64,000 bases of DNA, from positions 20,063-84,062 of the forward strand of contig NZ_LELK01000006.1 of NCBI RefSeq assembly GCF_001039475.1, read 5' to 3'. Position numbers and translations under genes: made by a program. The notes under the pieces were generated by a model. It saw only the letters and a program-made list of their open reading frames with translations. It had not been told where the DNA came from and searched no databases. Numbering within the stretch: position 1 is the first letter of the stretch; each line of letters opens with the position of its first letter. Source of the stretch: Guptibacillus hwajinpoensis (GTDB lineage Bacteria; Bacillota; Bacilli; Bacillales; Guptibacillaceae). This document shows positions 50,137 through 57,923 of the stretch, piece after piece.

Positions 50137-50961
50137 ATGAAATTATCCATATCAGAGCAATTAACATACAGTACAGTTAGAATTGAATGTACTTCAAATG
50201 AAGGAAAATCTACGGGGACTGGATTCTTTTATACAATGAACGTTGAAGAAAAGTATATTCCAGTTATAGTTACTAATAAACATGTAATCGAGGACTCTAA
50301 AGATGGTCTTATTCATTTTAATTTAGCAGATAATAATGGAGATCCTATTGAAGGAGAATATCATAAAGTTGAAATCAGTAGTTTCGAATCGAGTTGGATA
50401 AAACATCCTAATCCAGAAGTTGATTTATGTATTCTTACTATAGGTCCAATATTAAATAAACTAGAACGTTCAGGAATAAAACCCTTTTATATTCAAGTCG
50501 ACCAATCACTTATTATGAATAATGATCAATTAAAAGAACTAAATTCAATTGAAGATATTGTAATGGTCGGATATCCAAATGGAATATGGGATGCAGTAAA
50601 CAATATGCCAATCATAAGAAAAGGAATTACTGCTACTCACCCCGGATTAAATTATAACGGGAAACAAGAGTTTATGATTGATGCTGCATGCTTCCCCGGC
50701 TCCAGTGGTTCTCCAGTTTTTTTATATAACCCATCAAGTTATAATGATAAAAATGGAAATACTATTATAGGTTCAAGAATAAAGCTCTTAGGAATTTTAT
50801 ATGCTGGTCCACAACATACTGCTTCAGGTGAAGTTAAGATTATAAATGTTCCAACAGCCCAAAAGCCAATTGCAATTTCAAGAATTCCCAATAATCTTGG
50901 TTTAATCATTAAATCTTATATACTTAATGAATTTGAACCTATCTTGAAAGAATTGATTTAA
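50137..50961 (+). CDS. Trypsin-like serine protease, cytoplasmic, transposon cargo
   Basis: The 274-aa S1-fold protease has no signal peptide, membrane segment or PDZ domain. The triad is H49 in IVTNKHVIED, D96 in PEVDLCIL and S190 in FPGSSGSPVF; GTGFFY (27-32) is the usual opening of trypsin-like domains. The protease fills the whole protein, so any sensor must be a separate molecule. Comparable intracellular trypsin-like proteins occur as effectors in phage defence, but that role here is inference. Start: ATG at 50137 behind GAGGAG; the GTG at 50128 lies inside the ribosome site. Its DNA is more AT-rich than the flanking chromosome. Confidence 0.85.
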   Translation: MKLSISEQLTYSTVRIECTSNEGKSTGTGFFYTMNVEEKYIPVIVTNKHVIEDSKDGLIHFNLADNNGDPIEGEYHKVEISSFESSWIKHPNPEVDLCILTIGPILNKLERSGIKPFYIQVDQSLIMNNDQLKELNSIEDIVMVGYPNGIWDAVNNMPIIRKGITATHPGLNYNGKQEFMIDAACFPGSSGSPVFLYNPSSYNDKNGNTIIGSRIKLLGILYAGPQHTASGEVKIINVPTAQKPIAISRIPNNLGLIIKSYILNEFEPILKELI

Positions 50962-50989
50962 TATCAGCTTTATATCATCAAACCATCAT

Positions 50990-51023
50990 AAAAAGGTCAG
51001 AGGCTCATGCCTCTGACCTTTTT
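50990..51023. terminator. Bidirectional terminator, protease / HNH nuclease
   Basis: A perfect AAAAAGGTCAGAGG/CCTCTGACCTTTTT stem lies between convergent genes. Confidence 0.85.
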
Positions 51024-51082
51024 ATTTAGCGTATTAAAAGATTAAACTGCCGACGCTACAATATCGTTATCAAACCGAGTAA

Positions 51083-53146
51083 TTAGCGTTTATTTCTTTT
51101 CCACAACCCCTTCAAAACTAGATAATCATAACAAACACTAATATTAACTTTTAATTCTTCGCTTATCTCTTTAATTTTCTTACCCTTCTCATATAACATT
51201 GCAACCTGTTCCACTAGTTCCTGATTGGGATGTGGTTTCTTCCTTCCGGATTTTATCCCTTTTTCCTTAAGATATTCATAGCAGCTTCGTGGATGAACAT
51301 TCAACTCTTCACTTATTTTATGAACACTTGAACCACTTAAATACATATTTGCAACTGTATCTTTCAACTCCTGATCGACCCTTTTACGTTGTCTCGTTGA
51401 TATACCACTAAGTTTTAAATACTGATAAACAGTAGTATAGCTAATATTGTATTTTTCTGTTATATCTTTGCTAGAATACCCATTTAAGTACATGGCTTTA
51501 ACTTTATCTATAAATTCTTCATCAAGACGAGTTCTTCCTTTCACCATTTCTTTAGTAATTCCACACTGCCAAGAACAATTTCCTTTTTCTCTCACTAATC
51601 GATAATAAGGTTTTTCAACTATATTCCCACATTTACATTGCACTTCAACAAACATTCGAGCTTGTTTCCCTTCACTTTTCCTACCTATTAGTTTGGTGAC
51701 TGTTAAATTTCCGAACTTTTTCCCAACTAGACAATTAGAAAGCATGTTTTGTCTTTCTATATCAGTTTTCTTCACAAACTCCTTTGCGTTTTCTTGAGTA
51801 ATCACCCACATATTGTCTTGATCCTTAAATGCTCCTTTAATTTCTCCATTAGTAACCAATATTCTAATAATTTCTGGGAATGTGTTTACTAATAAAGCTA
51901 ACTTTGTAATCGAATATACTTTAATTCTTTTATTTTTTTTCTTTTCAATTTCATTTAATAAGAAAGGTCTCCTTTGAAGTACCATCTCATGAAGATCGTT
52001 TGTATCATATTCATCTAGCTCTTCTAAAAATTTTATGAATTGTTCAAGTGTATTGCCACCATAATGAAATTTATCGTGAAATAAGTCATGACAGTTCCTA
52101 CATAAGGAAACGCCATTCTCTTCTGTATATCTTAAATTTTCATATTCATTAAATCCATATAAATGGTGAGCAATTTCTCCCAGGTTATTTCTACAAACTT
52201 GACACGTAGGATAAGCCCTTTTTATTTTTCTAAACCAACGTTTATATAAAGCTTCCGTTCTTCCTTCGGAATTCTGTATACTTTTTCCGTGAATATATAG
52301 TGGATTATTTTCCCCTCGATAATACTCCGCTTTACATATATTACAAAGAAATGCATTGCTATCTTTAAAATCTTGTATTTTATATTTAAACAACTGTTGG
52401 ATCCACACTTTATCTTCATGTCCTTTTACACAGATGACATCAATTGTTTGCTTCTTTTTTATGTTCTCCAATTGTTGATTATCTTTTATGATAAATCCTA
52501 ATTCTTTTTGATATTCTTCTATTTTCAATCGAAGTAAATGACTTTTACACCTACCGCATCTTTCATGTCTGAAAATTATCCTATCAGGGGATTTTATTTC
52601 AGTATGTCCGCACTCAATCCATTTGCCTTCAATAGCATACTTAATCCCCTTCCAATTATTAGGGTTGATTTCAAATCCTAATTCTAATAGTTCAATGGCA
52701 GCTTCGTTAGGTTTTCGTACAACTGGATTTTTTTTAGGGTTAATTGTTTTCAAACATAACTCACACCTGCACCTGAGTTGTTGTTTTCCTAAGAATCCAG
52801 TTCTGCTTACCTTCCACTGCGATCCATTTGGACAAATAACAGGTAATGAAAAATTTGCGTTTTCGTAGTTCTCTAGCATAAATTTTGGTTTATATTGTTC
52901 TTTTTTTAATTTTTCAAGGAAAGTTTCACAAGCTTCTTTACGATTTGCAGACCGGATACACCCAATGCATTTATTATCTTGGGTCTTTATTTTTCCTGGT
53001 GCTAGTTTTCTTAGGTGACCTTCTGGACAAAGAACTTCAACCGTTTTTGCAGCATTCCTAACTTCACCTGTTCTTTTCCATCCTGGAAGATGTTTCTCTA
53101 ATTCCAAATCAAATGTTTGCTCAGTCCATTTTTTCTGTAAAGACAT
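51083..53146 (-). CDS. Multi-domain zinc-finger / HNH / HTH nuclease
   Basis: The 687-aa protein has, in order: four treble-clef-like zinc modules, CPEGH..CIGC (about 40-62), CPNGS..CELC (about 104-131), ECGH..CGRC (about 176-200) and CVKGH..CNIC (about 237-271). An HNH domain, CQVC..IAHHLYG..NGVSLCRNCHDLFH (about 314-355), follows, then an excisionase-like helix segment (SITKLALLVNTFPEIIRILV, about 395). Another zinc module (CKCG..WQCG, about 490-525) precedes three consecutive resolvase-like HTH repeats at the C-terminus (about 540-680: KDITEKYNISYTTVYQYL, HKISEELNVHPRSCYEYL, KEISEELKVNISVCYDYL). It probably binds a long DNA site and cuts it; homing endonuclease or defence are both possible. 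Start: ATG at 53146 behind GGAGGTGA. Confidence 0.75.
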   Translation of the reverse strand: MSLQKKWTEQTFDLELEKHLPGWKRTGEVRNAAKTVEVLCPEGHLRKLAPGKIKTQDNKCIGCIRSANRKEACETFLEKLKKEQYKPKFMLENYENANFSLPVICPNGSQWKVSRTGFLGKQQLRCRCELCLKTINPKKNPVVRKPNEAAIELLELGFEINPNNWKGIKYAIEGKWIECGHTEIKSPDRIIFRHERCGRCKSHLLRLKIEEYQKELGFIIKDNQQLENIKKKQTIDVICVKGHEDKVWIQQLFKYKIQDFKDSNAFLCNICKAEYYRGENNPLYIHGKSIQNSEGRTEALYKRWFRKIKRAYPTCQVCRNNLGEIAHHLYGFNEYENLRYTEENGVSLCRNCHDLFHDKFHYGGNTLEQFIKFLEELDEYDTNDLHEMVLQRRPFLLNEIEKKKNKRIKVYSITKLALLVNTFPEIIRILVTNGEIKGAFKDQDNMWVITQENAKEFVKKTDIERQNMLSNCLVGKKFGNLTVTKLIGRKSEGKQARMFVEVQCKCGNIVEKPYYRLVREKGNCSWQCGITKEMVKGRTRLDEEFIDKVKAMYLNGYSSKDITEKYNISYTTVYQYLKLSGISTRQRKRVDQELKDTVANMYLSGSSVHKISEELNVHPRSCYEYLKEKGIKSGRKKPHPNQELVEQVAMLYEKGKKIKEISEELKVNISVCYDYLVLKGLWKRNKR

Positions 53147-53337
53147 ATATATCACCTCCAAAAACATATGGCTAATTATACCACTAAATAAAATATCGAA
53201 GAGAAACCTCTTACTTTTTCCAAATAAGACTCATAATATCTATATTCAAATTCCGCACTTTTTCCCTAATTTTTTAATTATTCGAGCCCGTTCCTTATCC
53301 TGTTTCAAAAAAGTAAACTAAAAAAACACAGTAATGT

Positions 53338-53382
53338 CTTTACCATGCTTGTTCCAACCCAGAACGACCTGGGAATGGTAAA
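53338..53382. repeat. Imperfect palindrome near the right end
   Basis: Arms CTTTACCAT...CCCAG and CTGGG.ATGGTAAAG have an asymmetric bulge. It lies in a 400-bp gap (53147-53568) with no other visible gene, upstream of the HNH gene. It could be an operator or structured leader. Confidence 0.45.
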
Positions 53383-53451
53383 GTAAATAGATTTCCTTTA
53401 ACTTACGATTTTTACATTAAGTTTAAGCTAAGTTACACTTGCTAAATCAAC

Positions 53452-53480
53452 AAAAAAGAACGCCAAAAAATTGGCGCTCT
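53452..53480 (-). terminator. Terminator of the 160-aa gene
   Basis: AGAGCGCCAA/TTGGCGTTCT on the minus strand is followed by TTTTTTG. Confidence 0.75.
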
Positions 53481-53568
53481 ATTTCATGAGTGATTTTACG
53501 TTTTCTACACTAATAAAGAATCTGCTAGACCTATGTTTATCCGTGTTTTAAATAATATAGAGGGCATA

Positions 53569-54051
53569 TTAACGACCATTGACTTTTCCAATTGATAAAA
53601 ATCGATGAGTGATCCTTAGATTATCTTGGAAATTATCAAGTTCTATATGTTCGCAATAATTGATAATGGTTTTAAACAAAATCTTTAATTCATAGCTTGT
53701 TTGGTCATCTTCTAAGTGTTTTTGTATATGAATAGGGAGAGCAACATCATTAGTGATAGTAATCATTAATTCTCTCCATGTTTTTGAAGTTTTCGCTTCC
53801 CCTCTTTTGAGTGCTGTTAATGCACCTTTATAATGTATTGCATCAAGAGACTGTAAATAGCATTCTAAGAATACTAAAGAAGTGTCTTTACCATCTAAGA
53901 AATCGTACAGACGTGCTTTAATATATGATGGTTTTAAATCTTTATTAAATTGTTTTCTTAGTGTTATTCTTGTAATCGATATAAACTCTTCAAGATCTTC
54001 CTCACTTAAAGCTTTAACGGCATCTCTTAATCGTTTCATATAAATGTACAT
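53569..54051 (-). CDS. Unrecognised 160-aa protein at the transposon right end
   Basis: I do not recognise this protein. It is soluble, strongly helical, with an N-terminal basic/acidic helix (MKRLRDAVKALSEEDLEEFISITRITLRKQF), no cysteine cluster and no catalytic motif. It sits alone between the right-end TnsB sites and the HNH gene, with a terminator after it and one (54093-54128) before it. Start: ATG at 54051 with AAGGTG eight bases upstream. It could be cargo (an immunity or sensor protein) or an accessory transposition factor; it is far shorter than TnsE. Confidence 0.6.
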   Translation of the reverse strand: MYIYMKRLRDAVKALSEEDLEEFISITRITLRKQFNKDLKPSYIKARLYDFLDGKDTSLVFLECYLQSLDAIHYKGALTALKRGEAKTSKTWRELMITITNDVALPIHIQKHLEDDQTSYELKILFKTIINYCEHIELDNFQDNLRITHRFLSIGKVNGR

Positions 54052-54092
54052 AGAGTGAGCACCTTCGATTCGTTTAAATATAATAATTGTAA

Positions 54093-54128
54093 AACAAAGA
54101 AGCAGCAGAGACCTGCCGCTTCTTTGTT
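54093..54128 (-). terminator. Terminator just inside the transposon, facing glmS
   Basis: An AACAAAGAAGC.GCAG / CTGC.GCTTCTTTGTT hairpin is followed on the minus strand by GTTTTAC. It would stop glmS transcripts entering the element. Confidence 0.7.
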
Positions 54129-54145
54129 GTTTGATTTCTTTATTA

Positions 54146-54232
54146 AGTTCCTGACTTTGTTTTTCAGTTCCCGACTTTGTTTCCCAGTTCCCGACTTTGT
54201 TTTTCAGTTCCCAACTTTGTTTTAATAATACA
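54146..54232. other. Right end of the transposon with four abutting TnsB-type sites
   Basis: AGTTCC(C/T)(G/A)ACTTTGT occurs at 54146, 54166, 54186 and 54206, an exact 20-bp period, then ACA at 54230. Four packed sites are the arrangement of the Tn7 right end. Orientation is opposite to the left-end sites. Confidence 0.9.
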
Positions 54233-54237
54233 AAAAG
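54233..54237. repeat. Target-site duplication AAAAG, right copy
   Basis: It is immediately outside the ACA terminus, 20 bp after the glmS stop codon. Confidence 0.9.
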
Positions 54238-54257
54238 AACCCTATTATTAATTAGAT

Positions 54258-56063
54258 TTATTCCACAGTTACTGATTTAGCAAGGTTTCTTGGCTTATCC
54301 ACGTCACATTCTCTGTGCAGTGCTGCATAGTATGCAAGCAGTTGAAGAGGTACAACAGACGCAAGTGGAGTGAGGTGCTCATGAACCTCATCAAGGACGA
54401 TGGTGTCGCCTTCTTCTTCAAGTCCAGCAAGAGAAATAATGCACGGCGAAGCGCCACGAGCAACAACTTCTTGTACGTTTGAACGGATGCTTCCGTTTAC
54501 GTGCTTTTGAGTAGCAAGTGCAATGACAGGTGTTCCTTTCTCAATAAGCGCAATTGTACCATGCTTTAGCTCACCACCAGCGAAGCCTTCAGCCTGAATA
54601 TAAGAAATTTCTTTAAGCTTAAGAGCTCCTTCAAGGCAAACATAATAATCTACGCCACGTCCGATAAAGAATGCATTACGTGTAACTGAAAGGAAGTTAC
54701 GTGCAACTCCCTCGATCATTTCTTTTTGATCAATCATTGATTCCATTGCAGTCGCAACGATTCCAAGTTCTTGAATTGGATTGAAATCAAGCTTCATGCC
54801 TTTAGCTTGTGCTGTATCTACCGCAAGCAATGTTAATACAGCCATTTGTGCTGTATATGCTTTTGTTGAAGCTACTGCAATTTCAGGTCCTGCATGTGTG
54901 TGCAGCGTGTAGTCAGCTTCACGAGAAAGAGTAGATCCCGGAACGTTTGTAATCGTAAGTGACTTGAATCCTTTTTTCTTAACGTTAACAAGTACGCCAC
55001 GGCTATCTGCTGTTTCACCACTTTGTGAAATGAAGATAAAGAGTGGGTTCTTTGAAACAAGCGGCATGTTATAAAGAAATTCACTTGCAATGTGCACTTC
55101 CACAGGAACCTCTGCAATATTTTCAATCAATTGCTTACCAACAAGTCCTGCATTGTAGCTTGTTCCACAAGCAATGATGTAGATGCGATCTGTGTCTTTC
55201 ATCGCTTCACGAATATCCTCATCAAGCTTAATGTTGTCATTCTCGTCTTTGTATTTCGTAATGATGTTACGAATCGCAAGCGGCTGTTCATCAATTTCTT
55301 TAAGCATGTAATGAGGGTACGTACCCTTCTCAATATCACTTGCATCGATCTCAGCGGTAAATGGCTCCCGCTCCATCACGTTGCCGTCCATGTCCTTAAT
55401 CGTAACAGAATCACGCTTAACGATAACGACTTCCTCATCCATCAATTCGATGAATTTGTTTGTAACTTGAAGCATTGCCATAGAATCACTTGCCACTACG
55501 TTGAAATCATCTCCAATTCCGACAAGAAGTGGACTTTTGTTCTTAGCAACATATAGTGTTTCAGGGTTTGTATTATCTATAAGTGCAAGCGCGTAAGAAC
55601 CATGTAGTTCTTTCAACGTTTGATGGAAAGCGTCTTCCACCGTCAAATTTTGTACTTCTACAAGATTTGAAATTAATTGAACAACAACCTCTGTATCTGT
55701 TGCACTTACAAAATCAACTTCGGATAAGAAGTCACGTTTGATTTGTTGATAATTCTCAATTACGCCGTTATGAACAAGCGTGAACCGCTCAGTAGAACTC
55801 TGATGTGGGTGAGCGTTAATCTGGCTTGGTTCACCGTGTGTTGCCCAGCGAGTATGGCCGATACCAGCCGTAGCTTCCACGCTTGTGTCTACTTCTTTTC
55901 TAAGATCAGCAATTCTGCCCTTCTCTTTAAAAAGGTGTAGTTCGTCGTCGTTTAGAAGCGCAATACCTGCAGAGTCATACCCTCGATATTCAAGCTTCTC
56001 CAGACCTCGTAATAGAATTTCTTTAGCATCTTGATTTCCAATATATCCAACAATACCACACAT
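54258..56063 (-). CDS. glmS: Glutamine-fructose-6-phosphate aminotransferase GlmS
   Basis: The 601-aa enzyme makes glucosamine-6-phosphate, the first step to UDP-GlcNAc. The start must be ATG at 56063, because the mature enzyme needs Cys at position 2 (MCGIVGYIG) as the glutaminase nucleophile. The glutaminase domain spans about 1-240 ([17 protein letters not shown]). Two SIS sugar-isomerase domains follow ([28 protein letters not shown]), and the C-terminus ends [11 protein letters not shown], the conserved tail that overlaps the TnsD recognition site. Upstream is a glmS ribozyme; downstream is the Tn7-like element. Confidence 0.97.
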   Translation of the reverse strand: MCGIVGYIGNQDAKEILLRGLEKLEYRGYDSAGIALLNDDELHLFKEKGRIADLRKEVDTSVEATAGIGHTRWATHGEPSQINAHPHQSSTERFTLVHNGVIENYQQIKRDFLSEVDFVSATDTEVVVQLISNLVEVQNLTVEDAFHQTLKELHGSYALALIDNTNPETLYVAKNKSPLLVGIGDDFNVVASDSMAMLQVTNKFIELMDEEVVIVKRDSVTIKDMDGNVMEREPFTAEIDASDIEKGTYPHYMLKEIDEQPLAIRNIITKYKDENDNIKLDEDIREAMKDTDRIYIIACGTSYNAGLVGKQLIENIAEVPVEVHIASEFLYNMPLVSKNPLFIFISQSGETADSRGVLVNVKKKGFKSLTITNVPGSTLSREADYTLHTHAGPEIAVASTKAYTAQMAVLTLLAVDTAQAKGMKLDFNPIQELGIVATAMESMIDQKEMIEGVARNFLSVTRNAFFIGRGVDYYVCLEGALKLKEISYIQAEGFAGGELKHGTIALIEKGTPVIALATQKHVNGSIRSNVQEVVARGASPCIISLAGLEEEGDTIVLDEVHEHLTPLASVVPLQLLAYYAALHRECDVDKPRNLAKSVTVE

Positions 56064-56066
56064 GTA

Positions 56067-56091
56067 AAAGTCCTCCTTCAATTGAAGGAGC
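56067..56091 (-). promoter_or_regulatory. glmS ribosome site inside a palindrome
   Basis: CTCCTTCAATTGAAGGAG, directly followed by GACTTTTAC and the ATG, can fold on itself and hide the AAGGAGG. A GGGGCAG/CTGCCCC hairpin (56103-56120) lies just before it. Confidence 0.55.
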
Positions 56092-56155
56092 AGGTATACA
56101 ACGGGGGCAGACCTGCCCCTTCTTTTCCGATTATAAACGTTATCACCATGGTTTT

Positions 56156-56294
56156 GCTTTTGTTCAGAAAGTCACCTCTCTGTTTTTCACAAAACCGTTC
56201 GATTGTGGTGTAGCAATCGAGAGGTATCCGCCGATGTTCGATGAACCTCTTCCTCGTCAACTGTTTTCTTCCGTTCGAAAACAGTCCAGGCGCT
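56156..56294 (-). ncRNA. glmS ribozyme / GlcN6P riboswitch
   Basis: The minus strand begins A-GCGCCTGGACTG, then GACGAGGAAGAGGTTCATCG, ATCGGCGGATACCTCTCG, the P3 stem ATTGCTACACCACAAT, and ends with GAGGTGACTTTCTGAAC. These are the conserved core elements of the glmS ribozyme. Cleavage is expected between 56294 (A-1) and 56293 (G1). Glucosamine-6-phosphate triggers self-cleavage and mRNA decay, giving feedback on GlmS. Confidence 0.95.
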
Positions 56295-56358
56295 TTAGTA
56301 AAACTAACCTAACTTCCCTCTCTTTCCCTTCTAGAATAAGAATAAACATACTCATACT

Positions 56359-56388
56359 ATATTACATCATTTGTAAAAAGCTGGTCAA
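56359..56388 (-). promoter_or_regulatory. Probable glmS promoter
   Basis: TTGACC (56383-56388), 18-bp spacer, TAATAT (56359-56364), about 60 bp upstream of the ribozyme cleavage site. Confidence 0.55.
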
Positions 56389-56474
56389 TTCTTTTTTTTA
56401 TCTTATTAAGTAAGGCCTTTGCTGGCTTATTGTAAAAAAGGGGGGCACAGTTATTCTTTCTCTGATATTAAAAC

Positions 56475-56513
56475 GTATGCACATGCGACACTTTTTGTGT
56501 CGCACATGCATAC
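56475..56513 (-). terminator. Terminator after glmM
   Basis: A 17-bp stem GTATGCACATGCGACAC and its complement, with one mismatch, is followed by TTTTAAT on the minus strand. It separates the cdaA-cdaR-glmM operon from glmS. Confidence 0.8.
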
Positions 56514-56542
56514 CATTCGTTTCATATATAGGTTTCTGTGGA

Positions 56543-57886
56543 TTATGCTCCAAGTTCTTGTTCAACCATTTTTACAACACGATCAACATACTCATCACAA
56601 AGCTCTTTCGTAGGGGCTTCAGCCATTACACGAACGAGCGGTTCAGTTCCTGATGGACGGACTAGAATTCGTCCTTCTCCATTCATATCACTTTCCACTT
56701 TCTGAATGGTTTCCTGAATCTTATCATTCGAATCCACTTTTGTTTTATCCGTTACTTTTACATTTACAAGTGATTGAGGATACTTCTTCATTTCACCAGC
56801 AAGCTCTGATAACGATTTATTTGTTACTTTCATAATGTTCGCAAGTTGAAGTGCAGATAGCATACCATCACCAGTTGTAATATGGTCAAGGAAAATAATA
56901 TGTCCAGACTGTTCTCCGCCAAGGTTATAACCTTCTTTGCGCATTTCTTCCATTACATAACGATCTCCAACTTTTGTTTGAAGTGACGTTACACCAGCTT
57001 CCTCCATGCCTTTATGGAAACCAAGATTACTCATAACCGTTGAAACAACTGTGTCATGGCGTAAGCGTTTCTGGTCTTTCATAAACTTTGCACAGATGAA
57101 CATGATTTCGTCGCCATCAACAACATCACCATTTTCATCAACAGCTATCAGACGATCGCCATCACCATCGAAAGCGAATCCTACATGGGCATTCTTCTCT
57201 TTAACAAACTCAGCGAGCGTCTCTGGATGTGTCGAGCCTACTCCGTCATTAATGTTTGTTCCAGTGGGATTCGTACCAATTGTAGAAATGTCTGCTTCAA
57301 GATCTGCAAACAAGTGAGCCGCAAGTGACGATGTTGCACCGTGTGCGCAGTCAAGAGCAATATGAAGTCCAGAAAAGTCTTCATCTACTGTCTGTTTCAA
57401 ATATTGTAGGTATTTCTGACAGCCTTCAAAGTAATCACTTACGATGCCTAAGTCAGAGCCTGTAGGACGAGGAACCTGATCTTCATTACTATCAATTAAC
57501 GCTTCAATTTCTTCTTCTTGAGCATCGAGCAATTTAAATCCGTCTGGACCAAAGAATTTAATACCGTTATCTCCAACAGGATTGTGTGAAGCTGAAATCA
57601 TTACGCCAGCCTGTGCACTAAGGGCTTTCGTTAAATAAGCAACTCCAGGCGTAGAAATAACACCAAGACGCATAACTTCTGCTCCAATTGATAACAGACC
57701 TGCTACTAAAGCTCCTTCTAGCATATATCCTGAAATGCGTGTATCGCGTCCAATTAAAATCTTTGGTTTTTCAGTATTCTTTGTTAAAACATAGCCACCT
57801 AGGCGACCTAGTTTGAATGCAAGTTCAGGGGTTAGTTCAGTATTTGCTATACCTCTTACACCATCGGTACCAAAATATTTACCCAT
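56543..57886 (-). CDS. glmM: Phosphoglucosamine mutase GlmM
   Basis: The 447-aa enzyme converts glucosamine-6-phosphate to glucosamine-1-phosphate. [12 protein letters not shown] opens the protein; the phosphoserine loop is [16 protein letters not shown] (Ser at about 100), the metal loop is [14 protein letters not shown] (about 238-251), the sugar loop is LGGEQSGHI (about 324) and the phosphate loop is [12 protein letters not shown] (about 406). Start: ATG at 57886 behind AAAGGAGAG. It is last gene of cdaA-cdaR-glmM; GlmM also binds and restrains CdaA in related bacteria. Confidence 0.97.
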   Translation of the reverse strand: MGKYFGTDGVRGIANTELTPELAFKLGRLGGYVLTKNTEKPKILIGRDTRISGYMLEGALVAGLLSIGAEVMRLGVISTPGVAYLTKALSAQAGVMISASHNPVGDNGIKFFGPDGFKLLDAQEEEIEALIDSNEDQVPRPTGSDLGIVSDYFEGCQKYLQYLKQTVDEDFSGLHIALDCAHGATSSLAAHLFADLEADISTIGTNPTGTNINDGVGSTHPETLAEFVKEKNAHVGFAFDGDGDRLIAVDENGDVVDGDEIMFICAKFMKDQKRLRHDTVVSTVMSNLGFHKGMEEAGVTSLQTKVGDRYVMEEMRKEGYNLGGEQSGHIIFLDHITTGDGMLSALQLANIMKVTNKSLSELAGEMKKYPQSLVNVKVTDKTKVDSNDKIQETIQKVESDMNGEGRILVRPSGTEPLVRVMAEAPTKELCDEYVDRVVKMVEQELGA

Positions 57887-57923
57887 TGTTATACTCTCCT
57901 TTATTATCAAGCAATTGCTGCTA

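Larger units (their letters stand above)
39234..54232. mobile_element. Tn7-like transposon in attTn7 (14,999 bp)
   Basis: The termini are 5'-TGT (39234) and ACA-3' (54230-54232), flanked by AAAAG on both sides. The first TnsB-type repeat begins at the same offset from both tips (the GT of GTCGGG/GTTGGG is 17 bases in). The right end lies 20-25 bp past the glmS stop, the classical attTn7 distance, and tnsA faces that end as in E. coli Tn7. Transposition genes tnsA-tnsB-tnsC-tnsD occupy 43151-49730. Cargo lies on both sides. No frameshift is seen in any tns gene, so the element could be active. No Cas genes or CRISPR repeats are present. Confidence 0.95.

Noticed and set aside
49731..54145. TnsE or a second TniQ in the cargo
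   Set aside because: The proteins to the right of tnsA are a protease, an HNH nuclease and a 160-aa helical protein; none has TnsE size or features.
39234..54232. CRISPR-associated Tn7-like transposon (CAST)
   Set aside because: No cas genes, no repeat-spacer array, and the target selector is a full-length TnsD-type protein at the glmS site.
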